A stretch of 64,000 nucleotides of DNA. Origin: Siphonodentalium dalli (lineage: Eukaryota; Mollusca; Scaphopoda; Gadilida; Siphonodentaliidae). Numbering within the stretch: the stretch's first letter is position 1; the number at the start of each line of letters is the position of its first letter. The position numbers were made by a program, and so were the translations under genes. Location: the NCBI GenBank assembly GCA_032622095.1, contig CP136064.1, positions 47,069,573 to 47,133,572 of the forward strand, written 5' to 3'. Shown here piece after piece: positions 13,601 through 27,200 of this stretch. Below the pieces are notes generated by a model that worked only from the letters and a program-made list of their open reading frames with translations, had not been told where the DNA came from and made no database searches.

Positions 13601-14569
13601 ACCACAGACCGATTTCATCAAAATTGGAGCGGTGACTAGGGGTAACCTGGCGGAGGTTATAACGCTGTTATTTTTTCAAAATGTTAATTAAAAAAATGAA
13701 TTAAATATCAAAAAAGAACAAATTAAAATAAACTCACTATGGGCCTATTTCAGAATCAAATAAATGTGAATATTTAGGTTCAATACGAACCTATTTGCAG
13801 ACCAGATGTAAGCTCTTTATATATGTGTTTTCACTGTGGGCCATCCAACATAATAACGGATATATGTCCACTATGGTCTTGGCTTATTTCAGAATAAAAT
13901 AAGTCGCATATGAACCTATGTGAACATGTAGGTCCAAATGTGCGCGAAGCACACACATAGGGCCGCTGACAGGGGCCACAAACCCCCCACTTAGTTTCAG
14001 CTAGTAATACTATATGGGGTATGATGCTATAGTATGCATTTACAAATCTAACTTAACATTATGATACAAATGGTGATTGGAGTGTTGTGTAAAATTATTA
14101 ATTATTCTAGCAGTTCTTGGTAGCGAGAGGGACTAAACAGAAAATCATATGTTCAGCCTCTCAAATGTATTAACATTCATTGTGATTATCGTCTCTTAAT
14201 AGTTGCTCAGATTCTATATACAATGAAGATAATTATATTAAAAATTCAAGATTTTTCGCCAGATAGATCCAGAGAAATTCTTCGTTGAAAATCTCTTGCC
14301 ATGTTTTCTGGGTTTAAGCGAGACGTGCGTCTCCCTCTAACATACTAAGAACACAGTTTATCCATGAGTGTTCTTCTTGGTGGTTAGTTATTACAGACTG
14401 TTCTTATGTGTGCATATTTACCCACTGGGTCGCTTTAAGTGTGAAGTTATAAGAATTAAGAGTAACATACACCAAATCATCATTGCGAAATAAATGCAAA
14501 AAGCGTTTCAGTATATTGTTGTTAGAGATTCAACAGGCTAACACAGACGTGATCGTATGCAGTAGCATG

Positions 14570-14643
<74 letters not shown>

Positions 14644-17600
14644 ATATATATATATATATATACATATATACATATATATATTTTTTATATACTTGCCCAT
14701 GAATTATAAGGTTTTAGAAGTGAGATATAAGTGATATCCCACTATGAGTGATATCAGCTTGAAATTTCTGATGTATTGACATTCATTGGGGCCATAAGCA
14801 AGTAACTAAAGTATATAATAAACAGAATATCCACACTTTTTCAGTGGATATGGGTTAAATATCATTCGTGATGACAAAACATTTGAATTTCCACTCGTGG
14901 CTAAAGCCACTCGTGGAAATTAAATGTTTTGTCATCACTCATGAGATATAACCCATATCCACTGAAAAAGTGTGGATATCCTCTATATATTACTAGCATG
15001 ATAACCCGGCGTTGCACAGGTTAAAGTGACACTGAACACTCCGTTTGGATAAATTGTTGTCGGAATAAAGAGTACTATTGCTCAAAACAGCTATTGTCAC
15101 CCGAAACATTTCTGTTTTATACTGAACATTTAGTTTGGATCCATTTTTTTTTATGCCGCAACCCCTAAACTCAGATGGTTCCATGTTTAGCACTTTCAAA
15201 CCACACCATTAAATGCCTTGTATCTTGTGGATTCGTAATATAAAATTAAAGGAAAATGTTGAAACAACACGGCTTTATCAGTGCTGATGCCGCTATAGCT
15301 CTCCACACCAACGGCTGATCTGCCAACTTTGAACCACACCAATTATGGTGCCCTCCCCTGACCCAATCTCTGACTCTGATGACGCCACTCTTGAAACCTT
15401 ACACCACACCATTAATTTTTATTTGCATGAAGATTTGTATATATAGACCTATTCAAATTGGCGACAAATTAATAGTATTTATTATTATTGTTGCCCTCCC
15501 CTCCCCAAACCTGGTCCGTATAGTGCCACTTGGTGAACTTTATCCACACTATTAGGTTCCTCGTATCATATATATATGACCATATATAGGATTAGTAGAA
15601 ATCGGCGACAAAATATTATTATCCACATGGATGTAGTGCCCCCTCTCCATCCCTGTCTCGAACAGCGACAGTGTTGTGTTTTTAAACCGCATGGTTATAT
15701 TCATCGTATCAACGAGATGATTATATAAATTTGACAAAATTCGGCGGTAACAATAATATTGATCAATGGGTGCAATCTCCCCATCTCTGACTAGAATGGC
15801 ACCAGTTTGGCATCTTTAAACCACGTGGTTATATTCATCCTAACATCGAGATGATTAAATATAAATTTTAGGGATATCAGCGAAATCGGCGAAAACAATA
15901 TTATTTATATAATATGACCATACGCTAGCGTAATTAACGAACCACAGCTAAAACTATACTATACTTTATTTCAGACATATTTTGTTCATAGCGTATTACA
16001 AATTATAGTAATATATAAATACATGTCATTATATATACACAAACAGTCAGCACTTGCAATTGTTATATTAGGTATACAATAGATTATTCCAGTTTCATGA
16101 ATAGTTGAGAGGTAAATTTCAAATCAGATTTATAAATAGATCATATAATACAATTGGAGCTGTCTGCGATTCTCGAGAGAAAACTGTACGCATGCTTACG
16201 CCTTAACGTCAACATAGATAGTGTGCGGTCAGACACAAACATCCCACTTGCACTGCATGATCTATCGTACTTCATTAACATTCTGTATGGATTGTTGTAG
16301 CAGACCGATAATTTATTCATGTTCTATTTTTGTATAATTAGTCCAAAGATGAGCACAGTAGGAATAGGAACATTTTTACTGGTGGTGAACAACTAGCGAA
16401 TTTGCGTATTATACTTTTGGCACGCACACAAATAGCCCTGTATTGGGCGCTATATATCGTCATTGTCCGACCCGGTGCCAATCACGACATTTCTTATTTT
16501 CTCGACTGTTTATCAGACTTAGCTGACATTACCTCACGCCTGGAACCGAATGGTCCTGTGATATTAATGGGAGATATGAATGCGAATTTGGGGAAAAACT
16601 ATAGAACGACACTTTCAAGCTTAACGTGTCCACGTGCTAGAGCATTAGATCCTTTCTTCGAACTGCACAACCTGACAGTACTCACTACATTATCATCCTG
16701 TACTGGCAGTGACTTCTCATACGTCCCTTACTATGACGGCGCGACTCCTTCGCTGCTCGATCACATTGTCATCTCCGACATGATGGTTAACTGTGTATCT
16801 AAAACTCATGTCACTGAAGATGCAGCAACTACTAGTTCAAACCACAGACCTGTGTTATGTTGTATAGATGTAGCTCCTATACTAAAACCACCGTCAAATT
16901 ACACGAGGAAAAAATATCGCTGGAAATGTGAACACACGAAGTCTTATCAAGATGATCTAACTTCCCTGTGCAAACCGTTACTGACTAAAGAGATAAACGC
17001 CAAAATGACCTTGATTCGTATTATCGCAATTGTGTCGACATTTTAATTGCTAACGCAGAAAAGACTATCCCTCCAATGTCCTACCACGCACACTTGAAAC
17101 CATTCTGGAATAAACAACTCAGCAGACTGAGCTCTGATTGCAAGTCAAAATACAAATTGTGGTCGCTTGCTGGTCGACCACGGGTATTTACCTCCTCCAC
17201 GTATGTTCAATATAAAGACGCTAAAATGACTTGTAGGAAAGCTCACCACTCTGCGTTCAATGCGTACCTATCCAATCAACAAAACAAACTTGAGTGCGAC
17301 TCTGCCTTCAACAAAACGTCCTTCTGGCGGTCTATCAACCGAAACCGTTCGCATGTCTCTCAAATCGGATCGGTTATGGAATTCAACGGGTCTCTGACAC
17401 GTGACGCGGATGAAACACTTTCTGGCTGGTCTGAGTACTTCAGAGAATTGTTCAATCCACCACCCCATCTGAGCCAGAGTTTTAGGACCACGTTACCAGA
17501 GAAGTTGCTAGCTATGTTTCCCTTGCTAACGATCCCTTGCAACCGAACTGCCCGCAGTGTCAACCAGTCGAGCTCACAGAAATCGTTCTTCATGTGAGGA

Positions 17601-20600
17601 AACTGAAAAAGAACAAAGCGGGTAGAGCAGATGACTTATCGAACGAACATTTGTTGCACGCTCCGACTTCCTTCATAGAATGCATCAAAAGACTATATGA
17701 TGGTATATTCCGCATGGGGTGGATTCCACCAACGGTGAAAGAAGGAATAGTCATTCCGTTATACAAAGGACCACCTAAACCACCGACTTCTCTCCTGATA
17801 GTTACCGTGATATAACACTTCTATTGGTTCTATACAAACTATTCGAGTCCATTCTGTTATGCCGCCTTCTTCAAAGTCACCAAATGAAACGATTTCCGAA
17901 TGCACAACAGATGGGTTTTCAGAAAGGTATCAGCTGTTCGATGACGTCATTCATGCTCACGGAATCTGTATCATATGCCAAAGACAATAACTCCAATTTA
18001 TATGTTGCCTTCCTTGACTCCAAGAAAGCCTTTGATAAAGTATGGCACACTGGCCTCCTATACAAATTCATTCAGCTCGGATTTTCGCCACACCTTGTCA
18101 GTTTGTTGGAGAACATCCTTTCGGATGTAACTAGCAAAGTACTATATGACGGCCGCATATCGCAAAGTTTCAAAATACTGCAATCTACTCGACAAGGTGT
18201 CGTTCTGTCGCCTCTCTGCTATCTCGTCTTCATAGACGACCTACTTAACGATCTAACAACTTCTCCATACGGACTAAGGGTCAGTAATATCCCATGTGGC
18301 GCTCCTACTACTGTCGACGCCATCGCCTTTATGTCGCTATCGAAATCCGGTCTAGACTACTTGTTGAACATATGTGTGCAATATAGCAGGCGGTGGCGAT
18401 TCGAATTCTCCTCCACGAAGAGCAAAATCGTTGTATTCAACGAGAATAAAAACTCATATGACCGCTCGGGAAGGATATGGAGGTTGGGCAATCAAACTAT
18501 TCAGGAAGTTACAGAATGTGCCCATCTTTGTTTAATTCAAGACAAGTTTGCGAAGCAGGTCAAATCCGCCTCGTCTGTGCGACAAAAATGAGGAATAACT
18601 TTTTCAATATCATGGGTAACAAACTTATGAAATCCACTACACCCATCACCATGACAAATGTCCTCAAAACTGTTGTTCTACCGAGAGCTCTTTGCGGTGT
18701 CGATGTGGTTCCTTTTGATCAAAGTTCCGCCATCACCATTATGAACAAAGCCGCCAGAACTTGCCTCAAATACGCACAACCCCCCCCCCCCCAAAACGAT
18801 CGTCAACTATACTATCGCTAGGTCTTCTTGGCTTTCTACCAATTGAATATCAACTGCATATCAAAAAACTTTGCTTCCTGGGACGTCTTATCCATCTATC
18901 GTTCGACCATCAATTACCATTACCTCTGTTTCTCCTGAAAGCACACCTGTACAGACTATACAATCGCTCCAGTGGTTTTGTCCAGGAAATGTTCTCCATA
19001 TTAGCCAAATACGATCTTTTGGACTATTTGAACGACTACCTGGACCATGGGGTCTTCCCAAAACTGTCAACGTGGATAACTCTTGTGAAGGCAGCTGTCA
19101 GGGGAACGTACATTTCCTCGTGGCAGACCAAAGTTTCTTCCGATCCATCCTTGCGAATTCTGTGGAAAGTTCACCCTAATCCCCTATCAAACTGGACAGT
19201 CTGGAAACTTCTCCATGGAAACGCTTACATGTCGAAATACCTAGAAAACTTAGTACTGCTTCTCAACAGGACAACTTATGCCAACAATTTAGTGTGTCAT
19301 CTCTGCAGCGAAGTGTACTCGAACGAAATCGACCATGCCCTGTTCGTAAGCTCTTCTCCAGCCACTCTCATCATCATAAACTCTTTTTGGGAAGGGATTA
19401 TCTCTCGTTTCGGCATACCCGAATATTTTTAACTTTCGTCGTTAGCCAAAGATGACTTGGTAGCAAACCTCATCGGAAGTTCTCTTGAAACCCTAACAGA
19501 ACATATATCCCACTGCCTCAATGAACTAGTACTATATTCTGCGAAGTATCTGTACGTCCTCATCACAATGATCAGGAATGGCGTTCAGCAACCCGTTTCA
19601 CGTCCATTGTAATTAACTTCTCAACAACCACGCATGTTGTAACGACTAACTTTCATATCTATTGGACAAATCAGATTTTCCTGCAACAAAAGCTGTAGTG
19701 AACATTCAAGTGCATATATGCTTCACTCTCGTGGTTTCCAACACCTCTCCATACTTGTACATAACGGCCCACCACACTGACCAGGGGAGCCCACTTTAAT
19801 CCAACTGTAATTATATGTCATGTATATCGAACTCTCCTAATAAAGATATATATCTGCGTAACTCAGATGATTAAGTAAATGACCACCGACAACACACCCG
19901 GTGTCTGTCTTGTTCAGTTCTCGTGAGATCCCGTCGACGTAAACGTTAAACAAATGAGGACTGAGAACAATTCCCAACCGCCTAACTCCACCGCAAGGGC
20001 GAAATAAAGAGGACTCCGATGTACCCCTACGCACATTGAAGGTTTGGTTCTTGAACCAATCATCAAGAAGTTTGATAAAGAGAGGAGAAATGCCTCGCTC
20101 TTTAACCCTTTACCCAACAAACCGGCCAAAACCGGCCAAATAAAGCTTCAACAGCCTAAAATATCTTCGGTCTGTCTCAATAGAACCATACAAATATGGA
20201 TATCATTGGAACCGGCTCCTTGACCACATTGTGATAGTTACAGTTATGCCCTGAGCCAATGCATTCTCTTATATATGCGAGTCGACCATAGGTCGCCTCG
20301 CATATATAAGAGAATGCATTGGCCTAAACAAAATCTTTTTTTAACACTTTTTACCATTTTTTCTTACATTCTTTAACAATTTTATAATTTATAATGTGTT
20401 AAGCCAATGCATTCTCTTATATATGCGAGGCGACCTATGGTCGACTCGCATATATAAGAGAATGCATTGGCACAGGGCCCTTCTGTTGGGTAAAGGGTTA
20501 AGCAAGAACAACAGGTTTTGGTGATTTACTCGGTCAAAAGCCTTTGAAGCGTCCAGAAAACACACGAACACTGGAGTGTTCTTATTGGTGTAGCATCGTA

Positions 20601-23600
20601 TAGTCTCCTTGAGGGCGAATATACATCCATCGGTATAGTCCAGGAGATATTGGTCGACCTCTGCACCCCCCCCCCCCCCCCCAGGACTTAACTTCACCCC
20701 ACTAATTTTCTTCCATAAGGTCTCCTCTAATTTTTTTCACTTGTTAACAAGAACAAAAAGTGGCCGCAGAGACTCCAGACAAGATGGCGTCCATCATGGC
20801 GGCCATTTTTGTTAAATGCACCAGGTCTCTTTGATCGCCATTATAGTAAAGATGATAGCACATGCGGTCTTGTTTTCCGCTCGATTCGTTATGCTAACAT
20901 ACAACACTTACAATGTAGCCAAAAATCCGACACCAGAATCCAATATGGCGGCCAAGATGGCCGCCGAAATGTAAAAATATGCTATTTTTCTGACATGTTA
21001 CCACCTTTCGTTTGTCTCTGTGGGAAAATGTTAGAATTTTTGCGTTATGTTATACATTTATCATATAGAGGAGTCATTGGCGAACTGATTATCGGTAGTA
21101 TTCAGTTTAAATTTGAGTTTTTCAAACAAGATGTGTTCTAATACTTTTGAAATAACACAAGACAGAGAATTGGCCGGTAGTTGTCTTTGCTTGTAATATC
21201 CCCGGCTTTATGTTTGACAATAGGCACAAGTGACACATTTAACATCGCACTGGGTAAGTGTCCATGTATGATGGTTGCGTTAAATAAGATTTCAAGATAT
21301 TTACAGAGAAAGCTTGGAGAATATTTTAGGTGTTCTGTGGTCAATCCGTATGAGCCACCTGCTTTGCCATTAACGAGTTTGTTGATTGCTCGTTGAACGC
21401 CGCACTCGGACACTCTCATAATATCACAATCTTCACCACATGGAGAGATATCACACGGACTGGTAATGGATGTCACTTGAGTATCTTCATCCTTAGAACA
21501 AATTCCAGTGAAGTGGTCACGCCACATATTAACATATTAACATCACCGGTTACATTGTTTTACTGTGTTTGCGTTGCCACATTTATTCCTACTCGAAACA
21601 GATTTCCAGAAGTCTTTGAAATTTTATCATTAAAATTTGCGGCAAGTTTATCAGCTTTAATTTGCTCGAGAGTCAGCCCTGCATTTTCGCAGCGCTTGCT
21701 TGAACCTTGAGCGGCTTCTACACATTTTCTATACATGTCGTGGTCTGTTTATCCTGACCCAGACCTGAAAACAATACCGAGCTTCACTGTGGAGAATTTT
21801 AACATGGGTATTCCATCCATGAATTTGAGCGTGGGATTTATTTCGTTCACATTGAGTTTGAATACAATCGCTCGCGGATACATTCAAGGCATTAACGAGT
21901 TGGTCATAAACATTATCAATCAGAGGACCGTGATCCGACGAACAGAAAGCACCATATTCCGGATCCAGAAGAGTTATGTCAGTATCACGGAGAAAAGTTT
22001 CGCAGACTTCGCGAAAAAATTTAAACTGTGAAGAGTTGGCACGATTCCAGTCAAGTTTCTTGTAGCTGGGCACCACACATTCGTTAGTCGAACATGTGGG
22101 CAAATTAATACAGTTAATGTTAATTATCAACGGGAAATGATCGGAAGTAATAAAATCATAGTTAATTTCCATAGATCTAATTGCCGCATCAGCAGAACTA
22201 GTGCACACGCAATGGTCCAACCACGAAACCGTTCCATGGGCCGCACTTAGGTAAGTAAATGTGTCCGTACTGGTCCCAAAATAGTTTATATCCGACAACT
22301 TGAAGGAATCACCACAGAAAGCAGTCAGTTCTTGCATATGTTCACTGTTACGAATAGCGTCAGCATTAAAATCACCCAAGAGGAAAATATTATTTGTGTC
22401 CGATTCTTCGGCGATGGCTTTGAGCTTTCCAAGATAGTGAAAAAATTCGGATTCGTCTCTATCAACAACAGGTATGTATACACATAATATGAGCATGGAA
22501 GAAGATATAGTATGAAGTTTCAGACCAATAATCCTGGGATCATCATATATAATGAAGGCGGCTTTATCGACAACAGTGCGGTCCCGCCATAAGGTCGCCC
22601 GATAAGGATACTGTCACATTTCACGGATGAAACACCACCAGCCTCGAATTCCTCGTGGCTTGTTCTCCGACACGGTAGTTCAGTTTTCATTAACCAATGT
22701 TCTTGCAACAGAACAACATCAGATTGATTGCAGAGTTCATTAACTGCACCAGCAGAAGATTTTATCGACTGGCAATTGTAGGAAACTACTCTTAGACCTT
22801 CCATGATGTGGTTAATGTTGAGGTATCGATTTTGTTTCCCCTCTCCTTGACCACCGCGAATCGAACAACAACACATCCCTTAAAACACACGCATGAGCTA
22901 GGATGTATCTGTGTCTTTTTAATCAATAACTTCATAGATCCGTATTCCCATAAAATAATATTAACTTAGGCCTTATATCGTGGTGTGATGATATATTACA
23001 CTTCAGACATGCACAAGGGTTCATCGACAGAGTGGGTCCTATAGCAATTTCGTGTATAAATTAGGTCACTCATATCATACATCAAGGCATGTGAGAAATC
23101 AGAGATTCACAATGCAAACAGACTACGAGCTCACCGACTCGGACTTAAAACCTAAATAAAAAACTTTTAAAAGCCGTTCCTTTTGAACTAATTATTACAG
23201 AATATAAACTACCAACATCAAACTGAAAGTTTTCAAAAGTCAAGACTGTTGGTTGGAGGGGAGTATTTTACTGAAATTAACCCACATTATAATATTGACG
23301 CTGTGTGCGCAATCCGATTGAGATGTGTACTATACGAAGAAGTTTGTCGATTTAATAAAATGCCATCATGTAGATTTCAACGAAACATGGCGAACAACGT
23401 CATCAAGTAGCTTTCACCATCGACCAAATTTGCGATAACCTGAATGTATCTTCTGCTTTGTTCATAAGTATGTGTTTCTTGTCGATTCATGAAAATAGAA
23501 GGATATATAAGGATTATCAGACTCACGTATGTACTATGTAATAATAGGATAATTTAAACGCGATATAATAACGTTTGCTTGCATAACGATTTTTCGATTT

Positions 23601-24181
23601 CGATTCCAGTATTGTCCCCAGCCAAGCCAGAGTTATTGATATTTTCCCAAATTGCACGCGACATTTATATTTAGGCCACTCCAATCCAAATATTTGACAG
23701 TCCATAATATGTTATAATTATGTTCTCAATAAAATGTAAACCACGATTGCTAATGAACTTCACTGTGCATAATTCAAATGGTAACTCCCCTCATTTTGGA
23801 ACGCCGGCCATTGAAAGACGCACACGTTTATTTCAGATTACGACATTAATGCTTTAAGCCCACCGATCTACTGTGCGACATAAGCGCTCGAAAACAGCAG
23901 TGTCGTATTAGATAGTAATTGGCGACGTCACAACATCAGATATAGTCTATATACGACCCAAAGCGTCCGACTTTGGTTCGTTATTACATTTTTATCGATT
24001 TTGTTTCCCCTCTCCTTGACCACCGCGACTCGAAGAACAACACTTTGGAACCATTTGATAACACAATTAGACTCCCCATATCATGGAGATGGTTATATAT
24101 TATATTTGGTGGAAATCGGCGGCAAACAATTAATCGATTGTCATTGTATATATACAATTCTGCAATACGACTTAGGTAGAC

Positions 24182-24243
<62 letters not shown>

Positions 24244-27200
24244 ATATGGTCATTTGGCAGACCGGTAAATTAGGCAGACACAATCTGGTCCGCCTTATTT
24301 TCTCTTGCTCTTAATTCGTGTACTGGGTGTACACACGGGGATGGCGGGAAGTGTTGGTTGGCGGTATTTATATATAATATATAATGTAAATCGTTGACAA
24401 TACCATAATAGTGACCAGAGATGGGGAATAGTCCACGAGACACAGGCGAGTGGACTATTCCTCCCCGAAGACCACTGTTTTTGGCATAGTTAATGACAAG
24501 AGAAGTATTACATATTATATTATATTTACTGGTGTGAATTATCACAAACAATTATGTGCCTGAATTATTCACATTTGTATTCGCCGCTAATTTAAAGCAT
24601 TATCAGAGCTTACATTGCACGACAATCATTTGACGATGGCAGGGCAGAATATTTGTGTCATTGGTTACAACTAACTTCACCTCTACTTCCATTTACTTGT
24701 CTAAATCCATGATTAAAACGATATTCCGAATAATTTGAGAAACTGAATTGGCAGCTTGGTATTATAATGTTACAATTGATTGATTCTCACACGAGGGATG
24801 TTATAAGCGTGCTTCGCGTTTATTGAGGACCGGACAATCATCATTCTAGCGGCCTGCCTGTGGTCAGTCCGGTAACTGCATGGGTAGTTTGCATGCCCAT
24901 ATCACCAAATCAGCCAGCACTGAACGACCCGCTTTGGCTGGGCCGTCAATGTAGCTTCAAACCTGGTTTAAACTAGAGATGACGAACCCGGCATTTATGA
25001 TTCGTAATATGTTCTTTTTATAAAAAGCTTCACCGCAGGTGAAAGGGTCCTGCCAATCTGTTGTGAGGGTGGTGGGTCCTTCTGATTTATATGTATAGCT
25101 ACATGTCCATGTACGATGTTGGTGCTGTTCAGAACAAGTACTGTTATTTTTATTTAATTGTCGTCTTGGTGAACATTAGCTATTTCGAGGTAAAGCTACT
25201 GTCTGCGTAAAACATGAATACCACATATAGTCTACAATAGCTTTATAATGGCTGCGCTGAAAAACGGCTGGAAGAGCAACTTTGATTGTTGTCTGTTTGC
25301 AACAACCAACGCGCAAACATTATCAGCCAACGCCATAGCTGAAGCAACACAGCGCATATCAACGTCATAATAATCAGTATAGTAATAGCTAGCAGCACTT
25401 AACCAGTGTGAACATATGTGCACGCTTAATCGGTTTATGGAGAACCGGAGACGATTGTTCAGATGGTATTGGACGATTATCATTTAATTTTCCAATGCAA
25501 TGTAGTGTTATCTACATGAAAACCTATGGTAGCTATTTACTTACCGAAAGCTGAAGATATAACATACGGGACATTATTGTCGGGCCATCTGTACTTTATC
25601 CAACTCTTGCCACTTCTTTTAAAGCGATTCCTACAATGGGTAATCAGTGGAGAACATGTGCATGTATATACATAACCTCCGTTAACTGTACACTGCTGTC
25701 GATGTGCAGACTAATTATTCAATAAATGTGAATTGTTATATTTGGTGTGGTCAATTTATTACAGGTGTCGGCAGGTTTCAAATATGATGGATGTATGCAG
25801 GGACGTGGCTAGAGGGTCTCCGTTGGGGTGTCCACCTTGGGAATTCTAACTGCTCACACCCCTTTGAATCAGACCAATTTTTTTCAGAATTCCATTCGCA
25901 CCCCTCCTCCCTTGCACCTCAAAGCTCAGGCCTGACAGCGTATTCATGAACCATGGTTCTATATACCCATATAACCGGTATGAGAAAATTCAGATATTTG
26001 AACCTGAAAATTGCATAAATCCTAACATATAGTGGTTTAATTCCAGACGCATGCACACGGCTACGGGCGAAAGACCAATACACCCCAGGTGTGAAACAAT
26101 TTTGAAATCTGCACAAGAAAATCGCAAAATCCTAGCATCCAGACTGGCCTCCTGGCCTAGAGTTGGAAACTTCAAACCTGACACACCCACTTAGGTTGGA
26201 CATTTTCTAACTTATGACAATGATAATTTTTACCAAATGTCGGAAAATATTGTTTTCTTAAATTAACTAGCAGTTTTTGACTGGTCACGGATGAGGGATC
26301 AGGACACAAGCGTTCGGTGTGTTGGACAATTCCAACCTGAAACCCACTACAGTTGGAAAATTTCCAACTGATGGCCATTTCAGTCCAACATTTTGACAAA
26401 AAGTAGGAAAAATATGCAAATATTGGTTCAAAAACAATAAATCACCCCCAATCAAATGTTTGAATATCAACCTACAAGAACAGTTTCAACCTATTGTTGG
26501 GGTGATATTTCCAACTAATATTGTGTCAGGAATGAAATTTCCAACTGGTGACAATTTTCACCAAAGTTGGGGGGGGGGGTGAGACACCCCAAATCCCACG
26601 GTCACTGGCTGTATGACACAATAAACCTCCATAAAGTTGTTTAAGTCTGTATATATTTAAAAGAGGTTTTTGGTACAAACTGAAGTAATTTAAACCATAT
26701 CCGTTATGACGGCCAGGGTTGCACGTTTGCAGTGTGCGCTTAGCTTGGTAACATTTTGTCATTGCTGCAATCGTAACTATTAAACGTAAGTTTGTGAACC
26801 CTCCAGACGTAACAATTTCTATGCTAAATACTCATTGATGAGTAGTTATACCCCACGAACTGTTTAGCTAAGCTAATAAGTTCAACAAACGACCATACGT
26901 GTATGTCGTTTTTTGAACTTATTATCTCACACCGACCATTCGAAAATGTGCATCTGTGTTGCCAACCGTGCTTCTACCACGATATCTCCTGGTTTTATGT
27001 TGCAATCTCTATTAAGAAATCGACAGAAATAGAGTGTTTTAATTTATTTTGACAGAATGTAACGGTTAGAATAGTAGCAGTTATAATCACTCAGTACCTC
27101 GACATTTGCCGGGTCGACACAATTCTGTATATTTCGCCAAAGCATGAGGGTAGCAAATAGGCTTCAGACACAGCCCGGGTCATACCCGAATTTTTTTCTC

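Larger units (their letters stand above)
19838..22880 (-). pseudogene. LINE with endonuclease and RT, carrying two nested insertions
   Basis: Minus-strand LINE. Endonuclease 22876-21729: LRVVSYNCQSIK, LLQEHWL, GDFNAD, SWLDHCVC, SDHFPL. RT 21527-21080: GKAGGSYGLTTEHLKY, NYRPI, then VISKVLEHILFEKLKF. It is interrupted by a block at about 20690-21065, resumes as CIFALKETIRCY...VCFLDASKAFDRVNHQNL, is interrupted again by the TTAA MITE (20106-20497), and resumes as ERGISPLFIKLLDDWF...SPHLFNVYVDGIS...LSYAD-IYLY. One residue of the YADD box is lost, and the element stops there, lacking its 3' part. The removed MITE joins the reading exactly at a TTAA. Same broad RT group (CR1/Jockey-like) as the neighbour but a different family. 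Confidence 0.9.

Noticed and set aside
14572-14690. Tyr/Ile-rich membrane-like frame
   Set aside because: Translation of a TA microsatellite.
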